A stretch of DNA of 64,000 nucleotides, from the NCBI GenBank assembly GCA_041654355.1, contig JBAZDQ010000003.1, positions 26,393 to 90,392 on the forward strand. Direction: 5' to 3'. Source of the stretch: DMER64 sp041654355. GTDB lineage: Bacteria; Bacteroidota; Bacteroidia; Bacteroidales; UBA932. Shown here in pieces: positions 53,166-63,147 of this stretch (position 1 is the stretch's first letter; each line of letters opens with the position of its first letter). Under the pieces are notes generated by a model that did no database searches, had not been told where the DNA came from, and saw only the letters and a list, made by a program, of their open reading frames with translations. Made by a program: the position numbers and the translations under genes.

Positions 53166-53207
53166 AGATTAAGTTTTTAGGTTAGATATGTAAAAATGGA
53201 ACAAGCC

Positions 53208-53231
53208 AAACAACACTTATGAGTGTTGTTT
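53208..53231 (-). promoter_or_regulatory. Perfect 10-bp inverted repeat in the leader of the minus-strand SusC gene
   Basis: AAACAACACT and AGTGTTGTTT are exact reverse complements around TATG. It lies 43 bases before the SusC start and lacks a U tract after it, so an operator or leader hairpin is more likely than a terminator. Confidence 0.45.
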
Positions 53232-53413
53232 GTTTCAGGAACATTTTTAGATGGAACTATCAGGAGCAATAAGGAACCAAATCTGAAGAGAACAGGATTG
53301 GAACAAGTTTAGGAATCTGTTTTGCGAATATAAGAATTTATATCGACAAATTATAACACCACAGTATTGATCACAAAAATTAAAAAAAGATATCCAAGCG
53401 TGGCGTTTTTGTT

Positions 53414-53421
53414 TATATTTG
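53414..53421 (+). promoter_or_regulatory. -7 box (TATATTTG) of the plus-strand SusC/SusD operon
   Basis: TATATTTG matches TAnnTTTG and would give a leader of about 57 bases. I do not see a convincing -33 element. Confidence 0.45.
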
Positions 53422-53483
53422 AAGAATAATTGCACAAGTAATTATAAACCTTAACCATTAATCTAACCTAATTTAAATTACTT

Positions 53484-56400
53484 ATGGATGTTTACAGAAA
53501 AAGCGGCCGCCTTTTGGTGGCTATGTGTGTCTTAGTTCTCTCTATGGGAACTGCTTGGGCTCAGAACGTAAACGTTACCGGAAAGGTAACAGACAAGAAC
53601 GGAGAGCCGATTATTGGGGCCTATGTACTCATACAGGGCACAAACATAGGCACATCCACTGACATTGACGGAGTATACAGCATTCCGTCTGCTCCTGAAA
53701 ATGGCAATTTAGTTTTTTCTTTCATCGGCTACAAAGATGCCGTAGTTCCCATTAACAATAGGAGAGTGGTAGACGTTGTTATGGAAGAAGATGCCCTTAT
53801 GCTTGAAGAAATGGTCGTTACCGCCTTCGGGATTAAGAAGGAAAGAAAATCATTGGGCTACGCTGTAGAAGATCTTGGTTCAAATGAACTGATGAGAAAC
53901 AAAACGGCCAACCCGATTTCCTCTCTTTCCGGGAAAATTGCCGGAGTAAACATTACCCAATCTTCCGGTGCTGCCGGTTCAGGTGCACAGATCATCTTAC
54001 GTGGAGGAACATCCGGTTCAGAAGGCAAAGACAACCAGCCTTTGTTTGTTGTTGATGGTGTTATCTACGATAACTCTTCAACCATGGTAGGTAACTCAGC
54101 GTTTGACGGATCCTACCGTGCTGCCACTACTACTTCTAACCGTATCATGGACATGAACCCCGAGGATATTGAGAATATGTCAATTCTTAAAGGTCCCGCG
54201 GCTTCAGCTCTTTACGGTTCACGTGCAGCCAACGGTGTAGTTCTCATTACTACCAAAAAAGGGCAAGATGGTGTGGTTGAAGTTAATTTCAACTCCAAAT
54301 TCACTACTTCCTGGGCTAAGAGCCTTCCCCAGGTTCAGACCGAATTCACCAGAGGGTACATGGAAGACCAGTACGACAGTAATAAAAATTATACCGGAAC
54401 TATGTTTAACGATTTCTCCTACAACTCCTGGGGAGAAAAATCGAGCAAAACCTCTTACGACAACATTGGAGACTTTTTCCAGGGAGGTAATATTTTTGAT
54501 GAAAGTCTTAGTATTGCCGGCGGTACTGAACACAACAATTTCTATTTGTCCGGATCATACTTCGACCAACAAGGTCTCGTTCCTGAAACAGGCTACAAGA
54601 AATACACTTTCCGTTTCAATGGAGAACAGAGAGCAGGAATTTTTACATTTGGTGTAAATGCTGCCTACTCACAAGCTCATACAGACAGAACCCTTACCGG
54701 AGCCGGTCTGTACGGTTCATCCGGGACAGGTACTCTTTACGGTGTATACAACTGGTCTCCGTTTGATGATATGACTCACTATGCCAACGAAGACGGTTCC
54801 CGCTACAGAATGTTTGGTGACCGTCTGGATCCCTGGGACGAACGCGATAACCCGTACTGGATCATCAACAGAAACAAGATGTTTGAAGACAACGAACGTA
54901 TAACTGCAAACGTTAGCGTGAAAGCAGACATCACCAAATGGTGGTTTATTCAATACCGCCTGGGTGTTGACTCTTATATGTTGGAAGCTTCCAACCGTAT
55001 TGCTGCCGGTGGCGCCATCAAGCAAGTATGGCAAAACGGAATGATGAGTGATAACAGTAAACGTTTCCAATACCTGTCACACAACCTGATATCAAATATG
55101 TCCAAACAATTTGGGGATTTTGATTTTAACCTCTTGTTAGGGGCAGCCATTGATGATACCGAAAGTGACATCAATTACAAGATGGCTTACAACTTCTCTG
55201 TTCCCGATTTCTACTCCTATGCCAATGCCACCACAGAGAACAAAGCGTTCTCACACGGTGCCATGCAAAAACGTTTAGTCGGGGTATTCGGGGAATTCCG
55301 TGCTTCCTGGAAAAACATGTTGTACTTTACTGTTACAGGGCGTAACGACTGGACATCTACTCTTCCTATTGAAAATCGTTCCTATTTCTATCCTTCGGTT
55401 AGTGGAGCTTTTGTATTCACAGAACCTTTCCAAAAATCAGGGATCATGTCAAACGATATCCTCTCATTTGGTAAAATCCGCGTTTCCTGGGCAAAGGTTG
55501 GTAAAGACACCGGAGCCTACGAAACCAATACGGCTTTGTGGCCTGTGGGAACTTATCTGGACGGAAAAGTGGGAGTAGGCAACTCATGGACACGTGGAAA
55601 CCCTTACTTAAAACCAGAGATGACCAAATCTACTGAAATTGGTATTGAATTGAGCTTCTTCCACAACCGTTTACACCTTGACTACGCTTATTACACCAAC
55701 GACTCCTATAACCAGATCCTGAGCCCCCGTGGCCCTCAATCTACCGGTTATATTTTCTGTTCCATCAACGCTGGTAACGTATACAACAAAGGTATGGAGT
55801 TAGCCATATCGGGAACACCTGTTGAAAACAAGAACTTCATTTGGGAAATGGGCTTGAATGTAGCCGGAAACCGCGGTAAACTGGACGGCCTTCCCGAAGG
55901 GATGGACGTTATGTACGTTACCGACGTACAATATGCGGGCGCACAGGCTGCTTCCTTTAATGGTGGCAACTTTATGGCGATTGCCGGTACCGAATGGAAG
56001 AGAAACGAAACGGGAGACATCATTCTTGATAACAACGGTATGCCTACCTACACTACTTCCTTATCTCAAGTAGGGAACCGGGAAGCAACATTTAGTGGTG
56101 GTTTTAATAATACATTTACATGGAAAAATCTATCTTTCAATATGTTATGGGAATTCCGCGTTGGCGGTGACGTAATCAATGGTACACGCTATGCGATGGA
56201 TTATTCCGGTGTCAGCAAATTCTCCGGTGACGTCCGTAACCAAACTCTCACCGTATCCGGTGTAGACGTAGATGGGAATCCGGTAACCAACAGTTGGAAC
56301 ATCAATGACACATATGTGTTCAATGGTGTGGAGACGAGCGGCTATAACATAATTCAAAGTTATTACCAGACTTATTACCCCAAAGAAACGGCAAACTATA

Positions 56401-56657
56401 TTACTTCCGTAAACCTGTTACGGTTGCGCGCTCTTTCTGTTTCCTATACACTACCTAAAATAAACAAGCTCGGTTTTATTAAACGTGCTTCTGTGGTTGC
56501 TTCTGCCAACAACTTACTTCTTTTCACAAATTATGAGGGAGACCCCGAAGTTGCAGCTTCTGGTGCCGGTGTGGGAGGTTCTTCTTCTGTCGGATTTGAC
56601 TATTTAGGTGTACCTGCCACATCAGGTATGACATTTGGTCTAAACTTAACTTTTTAA
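53484..56657 (+). CDS. SusC/RagA-family TonB-linked outer-membrane transporter
   Basis: The 1057-residue protein has a signal peptide to about residue 27 (GTAWAQ), a carboxypeptidase-regulatory-like domain (GKVTDKNGEPIIGAYVLIQGT), a TonB-box-like LEEMVVTAFGIKKE near 112, and a plug ending SALYGSRAANGVVLITTKKG near 250. The barrel ends FGLNLTF. The plug region NKTANPISSLSGKIAGVNI differs clearly from the neighbouring SusC, so the two pairs are not a recent duplication. It is 30 bases before its SusD-like gene. Confidence 0.96.
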   Translation: MDVYRKSGRLLVAMCVLVLSMGTAWAQNVNVTGKVTDKNGEPIIGAYVLIQGTNIGTSTDIDGVYSIPSAPENGNLVFSFIGYKDAVVPINNRRVVDVVMEEDALMLEEMVVTAFGIKKERKSLGYAVEDLGSNELMRNKTANPISSLSGKIAGVNITQSSGAAGSGAQIILRGGTSGSEGKDNQPLFVVDGVIYDNSSTMVGNSAFDGSYRAATTTSNRIMDMNPEDIENMSILKGPAASALYGSRAANGVVLITTKKGQDGVVEVNFNSKFTTSWAKSLPQVQTEFTRGYMEDQYDSNKNYTGTMFNDFSYNSWGEKSSKTSYDNIGDFFQGGNIFDESLSIAGGTEHNNFYLSGSYFDQQGLVPETGYKKYTFRFNGEQRAGIFTFGVNAAYSQAHTDRTLTGAGLYGSSGTGTLYGVYNWSPFDDMTHYANEDGSRYRMFGDRLDPWDERDNPYWIINRNKMFEDNERITANVSVKADITKWWFIQYRLGVDSYMLEASNRIAAGGAIKQVWQNGMMSDNSKRFQYLSHNLISNMSKQFGDFDFNLLLGAAIDDTESDINYKMAYNFSVPDFYSYANATTENKAFSHGAMQKRLVGVFGEFRASWKNMLYFTVTGRNDWTSTLPIENRSYFYPSVSGAFVFTEPFQKSGIMSNDILSFGKIRVSWAKVGKDTGAYETNTALWPVGTYLDGKVGVGNSWTRGNPYLKPEMTKSTEIGIELSFFHNRLHLDYAYYTNDSYNQILSPRGPQSTGYIFCSINAGNVYNKGMELAISGTPVENKNFIWEMGLNVAGNRGKLDGLPEGMDVMYVTDVQYAGAQAASFNGGNFMAIAGTEWKRNETGDIILDNNGMPTYTTSLSQVGNREATFSGGFNNTFTWKNLSFNMLWEFRVGGDVINGTRYAMDYSGVSKFSGDVRNQTLTVSGVDVDGNPVTNSWNINDTYVFNGVETSGYNIIQSYYQTYYPKETANYITSVNLLRLRALSVSYTLPKINKLGFIKRASVVASANNLLLFTNYEGDPEVAASGAGVGGSSSVGFDYLGVPATSGMTFGLNLTF

Positions 56658-56687
56658 AGAGTTTAATCGTATTTAATAAGCAATTTT

Positions 56688-58535
56688 ATGAAACTGATTC
56701 GATCGATAATATTATGTACCGCTGTCTTGATGAGCATATCCCTTTCTTCTTGCAGCGAATGGCTTGATGTCAACACGGACCCGGAGAATCCCTCTTCTGC
56801 AAGTGCCACTTTCTCTTCGCGTTTAGCGCATATTGAGTTCTATACAAATAGTGCTAATCAATTTGCTGCCTGGCGCAGCAGCCTTTCCATGGGAGACTGG
56901 ACTAGGTACTACAATGGCAGTACTTACTGGCATATGTCTTATTGGAATCCGCAAACCGGTGCTGTTACTACCCCCTACCAATGGTGGTTTGTGGGTGCCG
57001 CTTGTAACATTGATGATATGTACAATAAGGCGTTGGAAGCCGAAGCCTGGCATTATGCAGGTGTTGCTAAAGTAATACGTGCTTACGGCTTTATGCTTAT
57101 GACCGATCTTTACGGTGAAATGCCTTATACAGACGCTGTAGGTGAAAACGCCACTCCTTTCTACGATAACGGTAAAACTATATACCTGGGTTGCCTGAAT
57201 GAACTGGACGAAGGTATTGAATTGCTCCAAAAATCACAAGCTCCTGCTGTCCCCGCTTTGACAGAAGGTGACTATTGGAACAACGGTGATGTGACCAAAT
57301 GGGTGAAATTTGCTTATCTGCTGAAAGCCCGTTACTGCAACAAGCTCAGCAAGAAAGCACCCGGAAGTTATTTGGAAGGTAAATACGATGTGGATGCCAT
57401 TTTGGAAGCCCTTTCCAAAGGCCCTTTGAGCAACAACGACAACACAGTCATCTACCATACTGATGACAACGGTACTACTCACGACGTTCTGGGTTGGAAC
57501 GAACCAGTAGACTATTCACCATTATATTCAGTATGCGGAATGAATGCAGGTTATATGGTTACCGAAATGCTGTATAAGAACCTTACCAACTTTGCAGGCA
57601 ATGGTGTAGAAGACCCGCGTGCAGATAAAATCATTCCCTGGGCCTGGTCAGAAAAATCTGCTTCTACTCCCCCGGAAATCAAGTGGGATGGTAACTGGAG
57701 GCGTTCTCTGGGCGTAGATATGACTTCTTCAAGTGCTCCCAACCTTGTAGGTGGCCCTTTAAGAGCCGCATTCAAAAATGGAGATTGGTATATCATCAGC
57801 GATTCTCCGGAACGTTTAGGTGACACCGTTTATGTTGAATGCACAAGTTCTTCCAAAGGCTATGCCGCCAATACGGACCTTCTTTACAGAAGGGTGCCCG
57901 GTGACGATGAAGCCAGAGAATCGGGTTCTTTCTACACCCGTGTTTCATCCCCTACATATATGGGGACTTATGCAGAGGCTTGCTTCATCAAAGCAGAAGT
58001 GCTGTTCAACCAGGGTAATAAATCAGAAGCTTTCAATGCTTACAAAGAGGGTATAAAGGCAAGCATGGATTTAATGAACGTGAAACTTGAAGCTTGGTGT
58101 GCAGAGGATAATTCACTGGCTGACTGCCCATCTTTTACTCCAATGACACAAGCAGATATAACAAATTTCCTGAATAACGGTATTGGAACTTCAGCAGATC
58201 TTACTCTCGGTAAGATTTTCACACAAAAACGTATTGCACTCCATTTCTCGGTAGAAATTTGGAACGATATGCGCCGTTACGATTTTGATCCAGATCTGTT
58301 CCTGAACTGGAATATACCAGCTTACCACGAAATGAGTGCGGCTGCTCAAAAAGGTATTCCCTCAGGAAAACAATACCGTCGTTGGCGCCATTGCTCACAC
58401 GAGCTGAACTACAACTCCAAAAATCTGCATGCTATTGGTGCAGAAGTTCCCGGAGCCGACACTTCTCTTGATCAATGGAACAGTGCTGACGATGTATGGA
58501 CCATCAATGTTTGGTGGGATTCCACACAGGAATAA
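56688..58535 (+). CDS. SusD-like nutrient-binding lipoprotein (SusD-like_2 branch)
   Basis: The 615-residue lipoprotein has its lipobox at LSSC (Cys22), then SEWLDVNTDPENPSSAS. 'LDVNTDPNNP' openings are typical of the SusD-like_2 branch rather than classical SusD. TPR-like helices are present (YAGVAKVIRAYGFMLMTDLYGEMPY near residue 125), and the C terminus has KIFTQKRIALHFSVEIWNDMRRYDF. It partners the upstream SusC. A strong terminator follows. Confidence 0.93.
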   Translation: MKLIRSIILCTAVLMSISLSSCSEWLDVNTDPENPSSASATFSSRLAHIEFYTNSANQFAAWRSSLSMGDWTRYYNGSTYWHMSYWNPQTGAVTTPYQWWFVGAACNIDDMYNKALEAEAWHYAGVAKVIRAYGFMLMTDLYGEMPYTDAVGENATPFYDNGKTIYLGCLNELDEGIELLQKSQAPAVPALTEGDYWNNGDVTKWVKFAYLLKARYCNKLSKKAPGSYLEGKYDVDAILEALSKGPLSNNDNTVIYHTDDNGTTHDVLGWNEPVDYSPLYSVCGMNAGYMVTEMLYKNLTNFAGNGVEDPRADKIIPWAWSEKSASTPPEIKWDGNWRRSLGVDMTSSSAPNLVGGPLRAAFKNGDWYIISDSPERLGDTVYVECTSSSKGYAANTDLLYRRVPGDDEARESGSFYTRVSSPTYMGTYAEACFIKAEVLFNQGNKSEAFNAYKEGIKASMDLMNVKLEAWCAEDNSLADCPSFTPMTQADITNFLNNGIGTSADLTLGKIFTQKRIALHFSVEIWNDMRRYDFDPDLFLNWNIPAYHEMSAAAQKGIPSGKQYRRWRHCSHELNYNSKNLHAIGAEVPGADTSLDQWNSADDVWTINVWWDSTQE

Positions 58536-58567
58536 TATAAGCGGAGCTACTCTGCTTAAATAAGCCA

Positions 58568-58607
58568 AAGACCGGTTAAAAAGAAATTTTTAGCCGGTCT
58601 TGTTTTT
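58568..58607 (+). terminator. Intrinsic terminator of the plus-strand SusC/SusD operon
   Basis: AAGACCGG (58568-58575) pairs with CCGGTCTT (58594-58601), extended by TAAAAA/TTTTTA inside, followed by GTTTTT. It may also stop the converging transcript, though its minus-side T run is poor. Confidence 0.8.
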
Positions 58608-58624
58608 GCTACAGACGGTCGCTG

Positions 58625-59833
58625 TTACATTTCTTCCACAATTGCCCCTGCAACAATATTTGCCACACGGGTGCGCATACTGACAGCAGCTCCGTCATCG
58701 TAAGGATGGACCCGGTTGGCCAGCAATATGACTGCGGTATCGGATTCGGGATCAATGACCATACTGGTTCCCGTGTAACCCGTGTGCCCGTATACCGTGT
58801 TTGGATTGAAGAGGTTCCCGTTCCAGGAACCTGCACGGCCCCAGCCCAGTGTACGCCCAAAAGCGGCCACTTCTTCCGGTACCCGGGCCATGGCTTTCAC
58901 CGTCAGGGGACCCAGGATGCGTTTCCCGTTCACTTCCCCTCCATTAAGCAAAGCTACCGCTATTACGGCCAGGTCCGTGGCATTGGAAAAGACCCCGGCA
59001 TTCCCGGAATTTCCTCCGTTCAACAGCCGTGCCAGGGGATCGTGCACTTTCCCTACCAACGGCAGCCCGTCTTCCTGCAGCTCCGTAGGTGCACATAATG
59101 CCAACGTTTCTCCTTGCGGCATATATGTGGTATGTTTTAAGCCGAGTTGATCAAAGACGTTTTTCTGTGCGTATTGGGCCAGTGTCACTCCGGTGATCTT
59201 CTCCAAAACATTCTGCAAGGTGATGAAATTCAAACAACTGTATTGATACCCTGTCTTTGGTTTGAAATCCCTTGGGCATTGACAGATGTACTCCATCAAA
59301 CCTTGCGGGTTCGGGGATCCGTAACGATCAATTAATTCCTGAGTGGGTCCGTAAGGAGGAAGTCCGGATGTGTGCGTCATCAGGTCTTCAATGGTAATAT
59401 TTACGTTTCTGCCCGTTTCAGGATCCGTCCAGGGCTGAAAACCGGGCAGGTATTGATCTACACGGTCCATCAGGCGGAGTTGGCCTCTTTCCACCAATTG
59501 CATGATGCTTAAGGTCGTTCCCACACATTTGCTGACAGAAGCCATGTCAAAGACCGTTTCCAGGGTCATGGGAAGCGTATCGGGCACCAGCTGGCGGTGC
59601 CCGTATGCTTTCAGGTAGGCTATCCGGTCATGGCGAACAACGGCTAATACGGCCCCGGGAATATCCCCGGCACGGATTGCCTCCCGGATCACTCCGTCAA
59701 CCTGAGCCAGACGTTCCGAATTCAGTCCAACAGATTCCGGGGAAACGACCGGAATGGCGGAATGCGTTGCCGGTTCGCTACAGGCGGCTACTGCCCATAT
59801 TCCCAGCATCAGAAAAAACAATTTAAATTTCAT
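58625..59833 (-). CDS. Serine hydrolase of the beta-lactamase (class C)/esterase family, lipoprotein
   Basis: The 402-residue protein has a lipobox-like AVAAC near residue 18. The S-x-x-K motif is SVSK near residue 97, the second motif is YSCLNF near 197 (related enzymes have YSDLNF or Y-x-N), and the third is GHTGYTG near 352. These are serine esterases, D-aminopeptidases or penicillin-binding-protein-like enzymes; true beta-lactamase action is doubtful. It is 6 bases after the Dcp gene and ends the operon. Confidence 0.85.
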   Translation of the reverse strand: MKFKLFFLMLGIWAVAACSEPATHSAIPVVSPESVGLNSERLAQVDGVIREAIRAGDIPGAVLAVVRHDRIAYLKAYGHRQLVPDTLPMTLETVFDMASVSKCVGTTLSIMQLVERGQLRLMDRVDQYLPGFQPWTDPETGRNVNITIEDLMTHTSGLPPYGPTQELIDRYGSPNPQGLMEYICQCPRDFKPKTGYQYSCLNFITLQNVLEKITGVTLAQYAQKNVFDQLGLKHTTYMPQGETLALCAPTELQEDGLPLVGKVHDPLARLLNGGNSGNAGVFSNATDLAVIAVALLNGGEVNGKRILGPLTVKAMARVPEEVAAFGRTLGWGRAGSWNGNLFNPNTVYGHTGYTGTSMVIDPESDTAVILLANRVHPYDDGAAVSMRTRVANIVAGAIVEEM

Positions 59834-59839
59834 GATTTT

Positions 59840-61939
59840 CTATAATAAACCACGGTTGCGGAGTAAGGGAATTTCATTGGGTTCTGCACCGCGGAAACGG
59901 ATGTATTGTTTCATGGGCTCATCCCAACCTCCTTCTGTAAGGATGTATTTGCGAAATTTTCCGGCTGTTTCCTGATCAAAAATATCGCCTGTTTCCTTGA
60001 ATGCATCAAAAGCATCGGCATCCAGGATCTCGGCCCACAGGTATACATAATAACCTACCGCATATCCCCCGTTGAAGATATGTGAATAATACGTAGAACG
60101 GTAACGGGGAAGGATTTCATCAATGAGTCCGTATTTTTTCAGGGCATTCTTTTCAAACTCATTCACATCGTATTCCTGCTCTTTACCGGCAGAGTGCCAT
60201 TCCATATCAAGCAGTGCGGCAGCAATGAATTCCACAGTCATGAATCCCTGGTTGAAATGGCTGCTGTTTACCAACCGTTCAATGAGTTCTTCAGGCATGG
60301 GTTCACCTGTCTGGTAATGCAGGGCATACTCTTTTAACACTGTCGGCTGAATGGGCCAATGTTCATTGATCTGTGAAGGCAATTCCACCATATCACGGGG
60401 CAACGCACCGCAAATGCGGTCGTAATCCCCCCGGCCAAAGAATCCGTCCAAAGCGTGACCGAATTCATGAAACAGGGTCTCGGCTTCATCCCAGCTTAAC
60501 AGTATGGGTTCACCATCCACCGGGGCGGGGAAATTGGTGGTCACCGTTACCAGGGGAAATTGTTCGTTCCCGTCGGCATTTTTCCTGTAACCGCGCAAAC
60601 CGGAACACCAGGCCCCGGCATTTTTCCCGGCTCTTGTGGGGTAATCCAGGTACAAAATAGCCAGATGACTGCCATCCTTGTCTTTGACCTCAAAGGTTTC
60701 CACGGAAGGATTGTACAGGGGAATGTCTGTCCGTTTTTCAAATGTCAGCCCGTAAAGGTTATTGGCTACATAAAACAAACCGTCCCGGACGTTTTCCAGT
60801 TTCAAGTAAGGTTTGATCTCGTTTTCGTCCAGGTCGTATTTTTCTTTGCGCAGCTTCTCGGCGTAATACCACCAGTCCCAGCTTTCCAGCTTAAACCCGG
60901 CTTCTTCACGGTCGGCAATTTTCTGCATGGCCGCCAGCTCTTCTTTTGCAACCCGCAAGGCAGGTTCCCAGACTCTTTCAAGGAAAGAACAAACAGCATC
61001 CGGGGTTTTCGCCATGTTATTGACCAGGACAAAATCGGCGTATGTGTCAAATCCCAGGAGCTGAGCCCTGCGCACCCTCAGGTTGACTATCTTGCTGATA
61101 ATCTCTTTGTTGTCGTTGGCATTGTTGTTGTCACCGCGCATATAATACCCTTTGTATAATTTTTCCCTCAAATCACGGTTGTGAACGTATTGCAGGAAAG
61201 GTATCCAGGAAGGTTTGTTGGGAGTGAAAACGTATTTCCCTTTCATGTCCAGAGATTCGGCCAGGCTGGCGGCAGCACGAATGTTGCTCTCGGGCAGACC
61301 GGCAAGATCTTCCACATTGTCTACGACCATTTTAAAGTCGTTGGTCTCGGCAAGGAGGTTTTGTCCAAATTGAAGGCTCAGTTTGGAAAGTTGCGTATTG
61401 ATGTCCTTCAGTATTTCTTTATCTTCATCGGACAGTGCGGCTCCGCCTCTGACAAAATCATCGTAATATTTTTCCAGGGTTCTCATCTGCTGAGCATCCA
61501 GATTTAATGAGTCCCGCTTCTGGTAAAGACATTCTATTCTTTCAAAAAGAACGGGATTCAGTTGAATCTCGTTACTGTGTTTTGTCAATTCAGGAGTGAT
61601 CTTACGGGCAAGTGCCTGCAATTCTTCATTGGTATCCGAACTGTTCAGGGTAAAGAAAGCAGCTGTAACACGGGAGAGAAGGTCTCCGGCCCTGTCATAA
61701 GCAGCAACGGTATTTTCGAATGTGGGATCTTCCTGATTGTTGACTATCGCGTCAATTTCCGCACGGTGTTGCTCCATGGCTTCCCGGACGGCAGGCATAA
61801 AATGAGCTGTTGTTATCTTATCAAACGGGGGAGTCTGGAAAGGAGTGTCATACTCCTGTAATAAAGGGTTGTTTTTCATTGGATTGGTTGAACAGGCCAC
61901 TAAAAAGCCCAGTAAAAGGATTAGAAGTGATTTTTTCAT
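59840..61939 (-). CDS. M3-family peptidyl-dipeptidase (Dcp-like) lipoprotein
   Basis: The 699-residue lipoprotein has its lipobox at LVAC (Cys16). It shows the Dcp/oligopeptidase A layout: helical N-terminal half and the zinc motif ETLFHEFGHALDGFF near residue 490 (HExxH), with a downstream SQINEHW that carries the third ligand Glu. The C-terminal end has YYVYLWAEILDADAFDAF. Dcp removes dipeptides from peptide C termini; here it is lipid-anchored and extracytoplasmic. It starts 3 bases after the glycosyltransferase stop. Confidence 0.94.
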   Translation of the reverse strand: MKKSLLILLLGFLVACSTNPMKNNPLLQEYDTPFQTPPFDKITTAHFMPAVREAMEQHRAEIDAIVNNQEDPTFENTVAAYDRAGDLLSRVTAAFFTLNSSDTNEELQALARKITPELTKHSNEIQLNPVLFERIECLYQKRDSLNLDAQQMRTLEKYYDDFVRGGAALSDEDKEILKDINTQLSKLSLQFGQNLLAETNDFKMVVDNVEDLAGLPESNIRAAASLAESLDMKGKYVFTPNKPSWIPFLQYVHNRDLREKLYKGYYMRGDNNNANDNKEIISKIVNLRVRRAQLLGFDTYADFVLVNNMAKTPDAVCSFLERVWEPALRVAKEELAAMQKIADREEAGFKLESWDWWYYAEKLRKEKYDLDENEIKPYLKLENVRDGLFYVANNLYGLTFEKRTDIPLYNPSVETFEVKDKDGSHLAILYLDYPTRAGKNAGAWCSGLRGYRKNADGNEQFPLVTVTTNFPAPVDGEPILLSWDEAETLFHEFGHALDGFFGRGDYDRICGALPRDMVELPSQINEHWPIQPTVLKEYALHYQTGEPMPEELIERLVNSSHFNQGFMTVEFIAAALLDMEWHSAGKEQEYDVNEFEKNALKKYGLIDEILPRYRSTYYSHIFNGGYAVGYYVYLWAEILDADAFDAFKETGDIFDQETAGKFRKYILTEGGWDEPMKQYIRFRGAEPNEIPLLRNRGLL

Positions 61940-61942
61940 GGT

Positions 61943-63076
61943 TTATATGGGTTTTGATTTTATTTTATTCGCAAAATCGGTTACTTCGGCGGCAAAATGT
62001 TCCCAGGTTAGGACTTCTTTTTCTTTCCGGATGTTCACCTTAAAAGGATTCCTGTCCACACTGAAAAATTTTCTAATGGCAAGCTCTATCGAGCGGGCAT
62101 CCGTTCCTGCAGCTACCAGGCCGGTTCCCGGACCTTCTACGGCTTCAGCCAGTCCTCCGGCAGGAGTCACGATCAAAGGCACCTCATAATGATACGCCAT
62201 AGCCGAGATCCCGCTTTGCGTGGCTGTACGGTAAGGCAGGATACAGACATCCGCAGCAGAGAAAAAAGCGGGGACTTCCGAATCGGCAATATACCTGTTA
62301 AAAACCTTTACAGACGAGGGATCGGGCAATGCACGGATCTGTTTGTCGTATTTTTCAAAACTCCCGTAACTTTCTCCGGCTATCACCAATTGATACGTAT
62401 CTCCAAGATCAGCGAAAGCTTCCAGCAGCAGATCCAGGCCTTTATAATCCCTTATGAAGCCGAAAAACAGCAAGGTCTTTCGTTCCGCATCCAGGCCGAG
62501 TTGTTTTTTTGCCTGTGCCGCAGGCACCGGGGCTCCAAAATGATCATACAAAGGGTGCGCTTTCAGAATATAGGGAATCTTCGGGGCCAGTGACAAAATA
62601 TCATCCCGGACTGTCCTGCTCATGGCAATACACCCGTGGTTTTGCTTTAAAAACCAGCGGGATAAGGTTTTGTCAATGAAAGTTCTTTCATGCGGGACCA
62701 AATTATCAACAATGGATACTACCGTGCATCCTTTATGCTTCAATTGACGGGCAACCCGGCCCAGAGACGGAGCAAAAAAAGGCATCCAGTAACGCAATAG
62801 AAGCAGGTCAGGTTTGTATTTAAGGATCTGTTTTGCGGTACGGCCGTAAGAAAACGGATTGATGGAATCCAATACCGGCGTACTTTCTATGAAAACAGCC
62901 TGATCGTCTTCGGGAATGCGTTGTGTCTTCCCCGGGAAAAGAACCTTAGGGTATTGCCTTTTAAAGTTAAACGCTTTTACCTGATGTGATTTTTCCAGTT
63001 CCCGGTAAAGATTGGCGTTGAACTGGGCAATACCCCCGCGAAAAGGATAAAAGACAGATAAATATGCGATCTTCAT
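61943..63076 (-). CDS. Glycosyltransferase, GT4 type
   Basis: The 377-residue enzyme is a GT-B fold. The N-terminal acceptor half begins MKIAYLSVFYPFRGGIAQF. The donor half has KTLLFFGFIRDYKGLDLLLEAFADLG near residue 200 and the nucleotide-sugar site VCILPYRTATQSGISAMAYHYEVPLIVT near 280, then AGGLAEAVEG. It transfers a sugar in the cytoplasm, perhaps to a lipid or surface polysaccharide, but no polysaccharide cluster is nearby. It heads the operon with Dcp and the serine hydrolase. Confidence 0.92.
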   Translation of the reverse strand: MKIAYLSVFYPFRGGIAQFNANLYRELEKSHQVKAFNFKRQYPKVLFPGKTQRIPEDDQAVFIESTPVLDSINPFSYGRTAKQILKYKPDLLLLRYWMPFFAPSLGRVARQLKHKGCTVVSIVDNLVPHERTFIDKTLSRWFLKQNHGCIAMSRTVRDDILSLAPKIPYILKAHPLYDHFGAPVPAAQAKKQLGLDAERKTLLFFGFIRDYKGLDLLLEAFADLGDTYQLVIAGESYGSFEKYDKQIRALPDPSSVKVFNRYIADSEVPAFFSAADVCILPYRTATQSGISAMAYHYEVPLIVTPAGGLAEAVEGPGTGLVAAGTDARSIELAIRKFFSVDRNPFKVNIRKEKEVLTWEHFAAEVTDFANKIKSKPI

Positions 63077-63080
63077 AGTA

Positions 63081-63088
63081 CAAAGTTA
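63081..63088 (-). promoter_or_regulatory. -7 box (TAACTTTG) of the glycosyltransferase operon, leaderless layout
   Basis: TAACTTTG on the minus strand ends 4 bases before the ATG at 63076 and lies just past the rpsC terminator. Confidence 0.5.
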
Positions 63089-63101
63089 ATCAAAGAGAAT
63101 C

Positions 63102-63129
63102 AAAAAAAAAGCACCTCGAAAGGTGCTTT
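63102..63129 (-). terminator. Strong intrinsic terminator directly after rpsC
   Basis: On the minus strand AAAGCACCT and AGGTGCTTT pair around a TTCG tetraloop and run into nine or more T. It lies 19 bases after the rpsC stop. Confidence 0.9.
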
Positions 63130-63147
63130 ATTTCTCTGTCGGTATAG

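Larger units (their letters stand above)
53166..53483. other. 318-bp divergent region between two SusC genes
   Basis: It should hold both promoters. On the plus side a -7 box is visible at 53414-53421. On the minus side I see no good TAnnTTTG. A perfect hairpin lies at 53208-53231, in what would be the leader of the minus-strand SusC gene. No gene is seen. Confidence 0.6.
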
